Notes under the pieces: model-generated
Databases searched by the model: none
What the model saw: the letters and a program-made list of their open reading frames with translations, nothing else
What the model was told of the DNA's origin: nothing
Made by a program: the position numbers and the translations under genes
Shown here: positions 7,145-8,685 of the stretch, one piece after another
Layout: each line of letters begins with the position of its first letter
Position numbering within the stretch: the first letter of the stretch is position 1
DNA from: JAUWQU01 sp964605095
GTDB taxonomy: Bacteria; Planctomycetota; Phycisphaerae; SM23-33
Length of the DNA stretch: 8,685 nucleotides
NCBI GenBank assembly: GCA_964605095.1
Contig: CAZSBS010000212.1
Coordinates: 1 to 8,685, forward strand
Direction of reading: 5' to 3'

Positions 7145-7335
7145 GGCATAATTCCATTCCACTTCCTGGCCGGACGGGCTGTCCCGGCCTCAACGATTAG
7201 CAACTCCCACGCGTACTCGCGATGGCGAACCGACGGCAGCTTGGACACCGTCAACACTCCAAGCGCAGCCCGCTTCGTCGGGTCTGTTTCGTAATTATAC
7301 GGCATAAGCACGTGCTGCAAAGGCTTATTTGACAT
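7141..7335 (-). CDS. Small ORF of 64 codons, doubtful
   Basis: I do not recognise the product. It is basic and soluble-looking, with no membrane segment, signal peptide or cysteine motif. Two things favour a real gene: its TGA overlaps the ATG of the EIIA gene as ATGA, the classic coupled arrangement, and about two thirds of its codons end in G or C. Against it: neither the ATG at 7335 nor the inner ATG at 7305 has a ribosome binding site, third-position GC looks lower than in the neighbouring genes, and the first ten codons look noncoding. It may be a short leader peptide or the translated 5' region of the EIIA transcript. Otherwise the 294 bases between the phosphatase stop and the EIIA start hold only the hairpin at 7419-7434, and I see no convincing promoter there. 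Confidence 0.3.
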   Translation of the reverse strand: MSNKPLQHVLMPYNYETDPTKRAALGVLTVSKLPSVRHREYAWELLIVEAGTARPARKWNGIMP

Positions 7336-7418
7336 AAACTGGAGCCAATTGGCCTGTCTAGGGCGTCATAATCCCCAATATGCCGATGCAGTCCCGTGGA
7401 ATGCGGACTCGCGGGGCG

Positions 7419-7434
7419 TCGGCTCCGGGGCCGA
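7419..7434 (-). terminator. Weak hairpin just after the phosphatase stop
   Basis: TCGGC (7419-7423) pairs with GCCGA (7430-7434) around a six-base loop, four bases past the TGA of the phosphatase gene. There is no T-run on the minus strand, so at best it is a Rho-type or RNA-stabilising hairpin. Confidence 0.2.
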
Positions 7435-7438
7435 ACCG

Positions 7439-8098
7439 TCAGGGATCCAGCAGGTCCAATAACTGCAACGGCCTGTCAATAAGCACCTTAGCGCCGTGGG
7501 TAATCAGTTCGCTGGCTGGACGATAACCCCAGGTGGCTCCCACAGCGTACATCCCAGCCGCCGTGGCTGTCTGCATGTCCGTGTTGGTGTCGCCAACGTA
7601 CAGGCACTTGGCCGGCGGGATGCCTAACGCCGCGGCGATCGCAATCGCCCCGGCCGGGTCGGGCTTCTTAAGCCCATCGGCCCCCACGCCCCGCACGGCC
7701 GCGAACTGCCACCGCCCCAAAAGCCGGCGAACGGTCACCTGAGCGAAGTTGTCCGGCTTATTCGTCAGAACCGCCGCCGGCACGGATCGTCGGTTCAATT
7801 CCGTCAGCAGTTCAGCCACCCCCTCATAAGCCCGGGTCTTTGCGTGCCACCGCTTGGCATACTCCTGGGCGAATCGCTCGCAGCAGCGATCCACAAGCTC
7901 CTCATCGCCTCGCATCGCCTCCGGCAGCGCCCGCAGTACGTAGTTCCGCAGCCCGTCGCCGACGTACAGCTTTGCCAGCTCCACGCCATGGCCCGCCACG
8001 CCGACTTCCGCCAGTACGACGTCCATCGAATCCAACAAGTCCTCGATGGTATTAAGCAGCGTCCCGTCGAGGTCAAAAATCACAGCCTTGTAAGTCAT
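7439..8098 (-). CDS. gph: HAD-superfamily phosphatase, phosphoglycolate phosphatase type
   Basis: 219-residue soluble hydrolase. All four HAD motifs are present: DLDGTLLNT (9-17) with the nucleophile D9 and acid D11; LTNK (111-114) with the phosphate-binding T112; LKKPDP (143-148) with the motif III lysine; GDTNTDM (169-175) with the Mg2+ ligands D170 and D174. A helical cap lies between motif I and II at about residues 16-90. This layout is typical of Gph, which removes 2-phosphoglycolate formed in DNA repair or by Rubisco oxygenation. Close relatives act on other small phosphates (for example pyrophosphate or sugar phosphates), so the substrate is not certain. The ATG at 8098 has no ribosome binding site, but a promoter lies immediately upstream. 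The next gene is about 300 bases away and there is no sign of a functional link to the transporters. Confidence 0.88.
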   Translation of the reverse strand: MTYKAVIFDLDGTLLNTIEDLLDSMDVVLAEVGVAGHGVELAKLYVGDGLRNYVLRALPEAMRGDEELVDRCCERFAQEYAKRWHAKTRAYEGVAELLTELNRRSVPAAVLTNKPDNFAQVTVRRLLGRWQFAAVRGVGADGLKKPDPAGAIAIAAALGIPPAKCLYVGDTNTDMQTATAAGMYAVGATWGYRPASELITHGAKVLIDRPLQLLDLLDP

Positions 8099-8105
8099 TG
8101 GATTG

Positions 8106-8133
8106 ATTCTACTTTCAGGGCATGGCGGAGCAA
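8106..8133 (-). promoter_or_regulatory. Putative promoter of the HAD phosphatase gene, near-leaderless
   Basis: On the minus strand TTGCTC (8133-8128) is followed by a 16-nt spacer and TAGAAT (8111-8106; 5 of 6 match TATAAT). The -10 ends seven bases before the ATG at 8098, so transcription would start at about 8099-8098, leaving no room for a ribosome binding site, and none is seen. The -35 is weak (3 of 6). Bases 8134-8236 hold no gene or site that I can support, apart from a 12-bp palindrome at 8139-8150. Confidence 0.45.
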
Positions 8134-8236
8134 GGCTCTGATTCGAATCATCACGCGCCGATCAATCGCCCGATCCGCCGGCGGACTTCGTCGGCAAACG
8201 GGGCGAAGCCTTTAGGGCATCTACCTGAGAGAAGGT

Positions 8237-8412
8237 CCGCGACAAAGCGAAGCCCTTGGAGTGCGGCGTTAAGGCCCGCAGGGCCGCCACGCCGCTTTGG
8301 CTTTACCGTTCGATGTGACGTGGCGCCGGACGTTGCGCCAAGGCGCCACACAGTGCAAAGACGCGAGCCTCAAACTCCACGATAACGTGAAGGCCCTTGA
8401 ACTCGGCGAGAG
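8237..8412. repeat. 176-bp tandem repeat, copy 1 (complete)
   Basis: The first 55 bases (8237-8291) recur exactly at 8413-8467, 176 bases on. The last 49 (8364-8412) recur exactly after the gap at 8568-8616. The unit is rich in inverted repeats. GCGGCGT (8263-8269) pairs with ACGCCGC (8289-8295) around an inner GGCCC/GGGCC hairpin (8273-8285). GTGGCGCC (8320-8327) pairs with GGCGCCAC (8342-8349). CACG-ATAA-CGTG lies at 8378-8389. The unit length is not a multiple of three, so open frames across it shift between copies and it is not a protein repeat. No spacers differ between copies, so it is not CRISPR. It looks like a dispersed or satellite-type extragenic repeat. Confidence 0.85.
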
Positions 8413-8616
8413 CCGCGACAAAGCGAAGCCCTTGGAGTGCGGCGTTAAGGCCCGCAGGGCCGCCACGNNNNNNNNNNNNNNNNNNNNNNNNNNNNNNNNN
8501 NNNNNNNNNNNNNNNNNNNNNNNNNNNNNNNNNNNNNNNNNNNNNNNNNNNNNNNNNNNNNNNNNNNCGAGCCTCAAACTCCACGATAACGTGAAGGCCC
8601 TTGAACTCGGCGAGAG
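8413..8616. repeat. 176-bp tandem repeat, copy 2 (interrupted by N gap)
   Basis: The left 55 bases and right 49 bases are identical to the matching parts of copy 1. The middle, 72 bases in copy 1 (8292-8363), is replaced by 100 N. The visible parts are consistent with one normal unit, though the gap could also hide additional units. Confidence 0.8.
8468..8567. other. Assembly gap, 100 N
   Basis: Exactly 100 N, the customary placeholder for a gap of unknown size. Because it lies inside a tandem repeat with perfect flanks, the likely cause is assembly failure at the repeat. Any open frame reported across it is meaningless. Confidence 0.97.
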
Positions 8617-8685
8617 CCGCGAGAAAGCGGAGCCCTTGGAGTGCGGCGTTAAGGCCCGCGAAGCGGGCCGCCACGCCGCTTTGGC
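8617..8685. repeat. 176-bp tandem repeat, copy 3 (variant, cut by window edge)
   Basis: Matches the first 65 bases of copy 1 except for two substitutions near its left end (C to G at 8623, A to G at 8630) and a longer hairpin tip. GGCCCGC (8653-8659) pairs with GCGGGCC (8663-8669) around GAA, a 7-bp stem instead of 5 bp. The change at 8630 also completes a pairing of AAAGCGG (8624-8630) with CCGCTTT (8676-8682). The array continues beyond the window. Confidence 0.8.

Noticed and set aside
7329..7334. Perfect TTGACA on the plus strand
   Set aside because: No -10 at a suitable distance (the nearest, CATAAT at 7367, is 32 bases away) and no plus-strand gene downstream.
8139..8150. TGATTCGAATCA palindrome resembling a tRNA T-loop
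   Set aside because: No 5-bp T-stem, acceptor stem or anticodon arm can be built around it on either strand.
8151..8674. Open frames across the repeat array, with a recurring peptide
   Set aside because: The peptide recurs only because the DNA repeats; the 176-bp period shifts the frame and the longer frames run through N bases.
8237..8685. Possible CRISPR array
   Set aside because: Direct repeats are identical over long blocks with no unique spacers and a 176-bp period, and no cas gene is seen.

Overview
The window is GC-rich (roughly 60-65 % by eye). Every gene I can support lies on the minus strand, so transcription runs from high to low coordinates. The Kdo transferase gene (waaA) implies a Gram-negative-type cell with lipid A. 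The gene mix (EIIA-Ntr-like proteins, CBS-tailed transporters, GC-rich dispersed repeats) would fit a Planctomycetota-like or related metagenome-assembled genome, but that placement is a guess. A run of exactly 100 N marks a scaffold gap inside a tandem repeat.

Layout in transcription order: (1) 8685-8237, a tandem array of a 176-bp, hairpin-rich repeat, broken by the gap and still running at the window edge. (2) 8098-7439, a HAD phosphatase of the phosphoglycolate phosphatase type, with a promoter placed so that the mRNA may be leaderless. (3) 7335-7141, a doubtful 64-codon ORF whose stop overlaps the next start. (4) 7144-2565, a transporter cluster: a free EIIA-Ntr-like protein, a CPA-type cation/proton antiporter with a CBS pair, an EIIA-CBS fusion protein, and an ArsB/NhaD-superfamily permease. 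(5) 2500-1166, waaA, with its own near-consensus promoter that again places the transcription start on the start codon. (6) 1154-1071, a compact extragenic palindromic element. (7) 992-1, proB (glutamate 5-kinase), cut by the window edge inside its PUA domain.

The most interesting unit is the transporter cluster. Two EIIA-Ntr-type modules, each with its phosphorylatable histidine, are each followed directly by an ion transporter, and two proteins carry CBS pairs. This suggests membrane ion exchange controlled by PTS-Ntr phosphorylation and by adenine nucleotides; that link is inference. EI and HPr partners are not in the window. waaA, proB and the phosphatase are ordinary housekeeping genes with no evident link to it.
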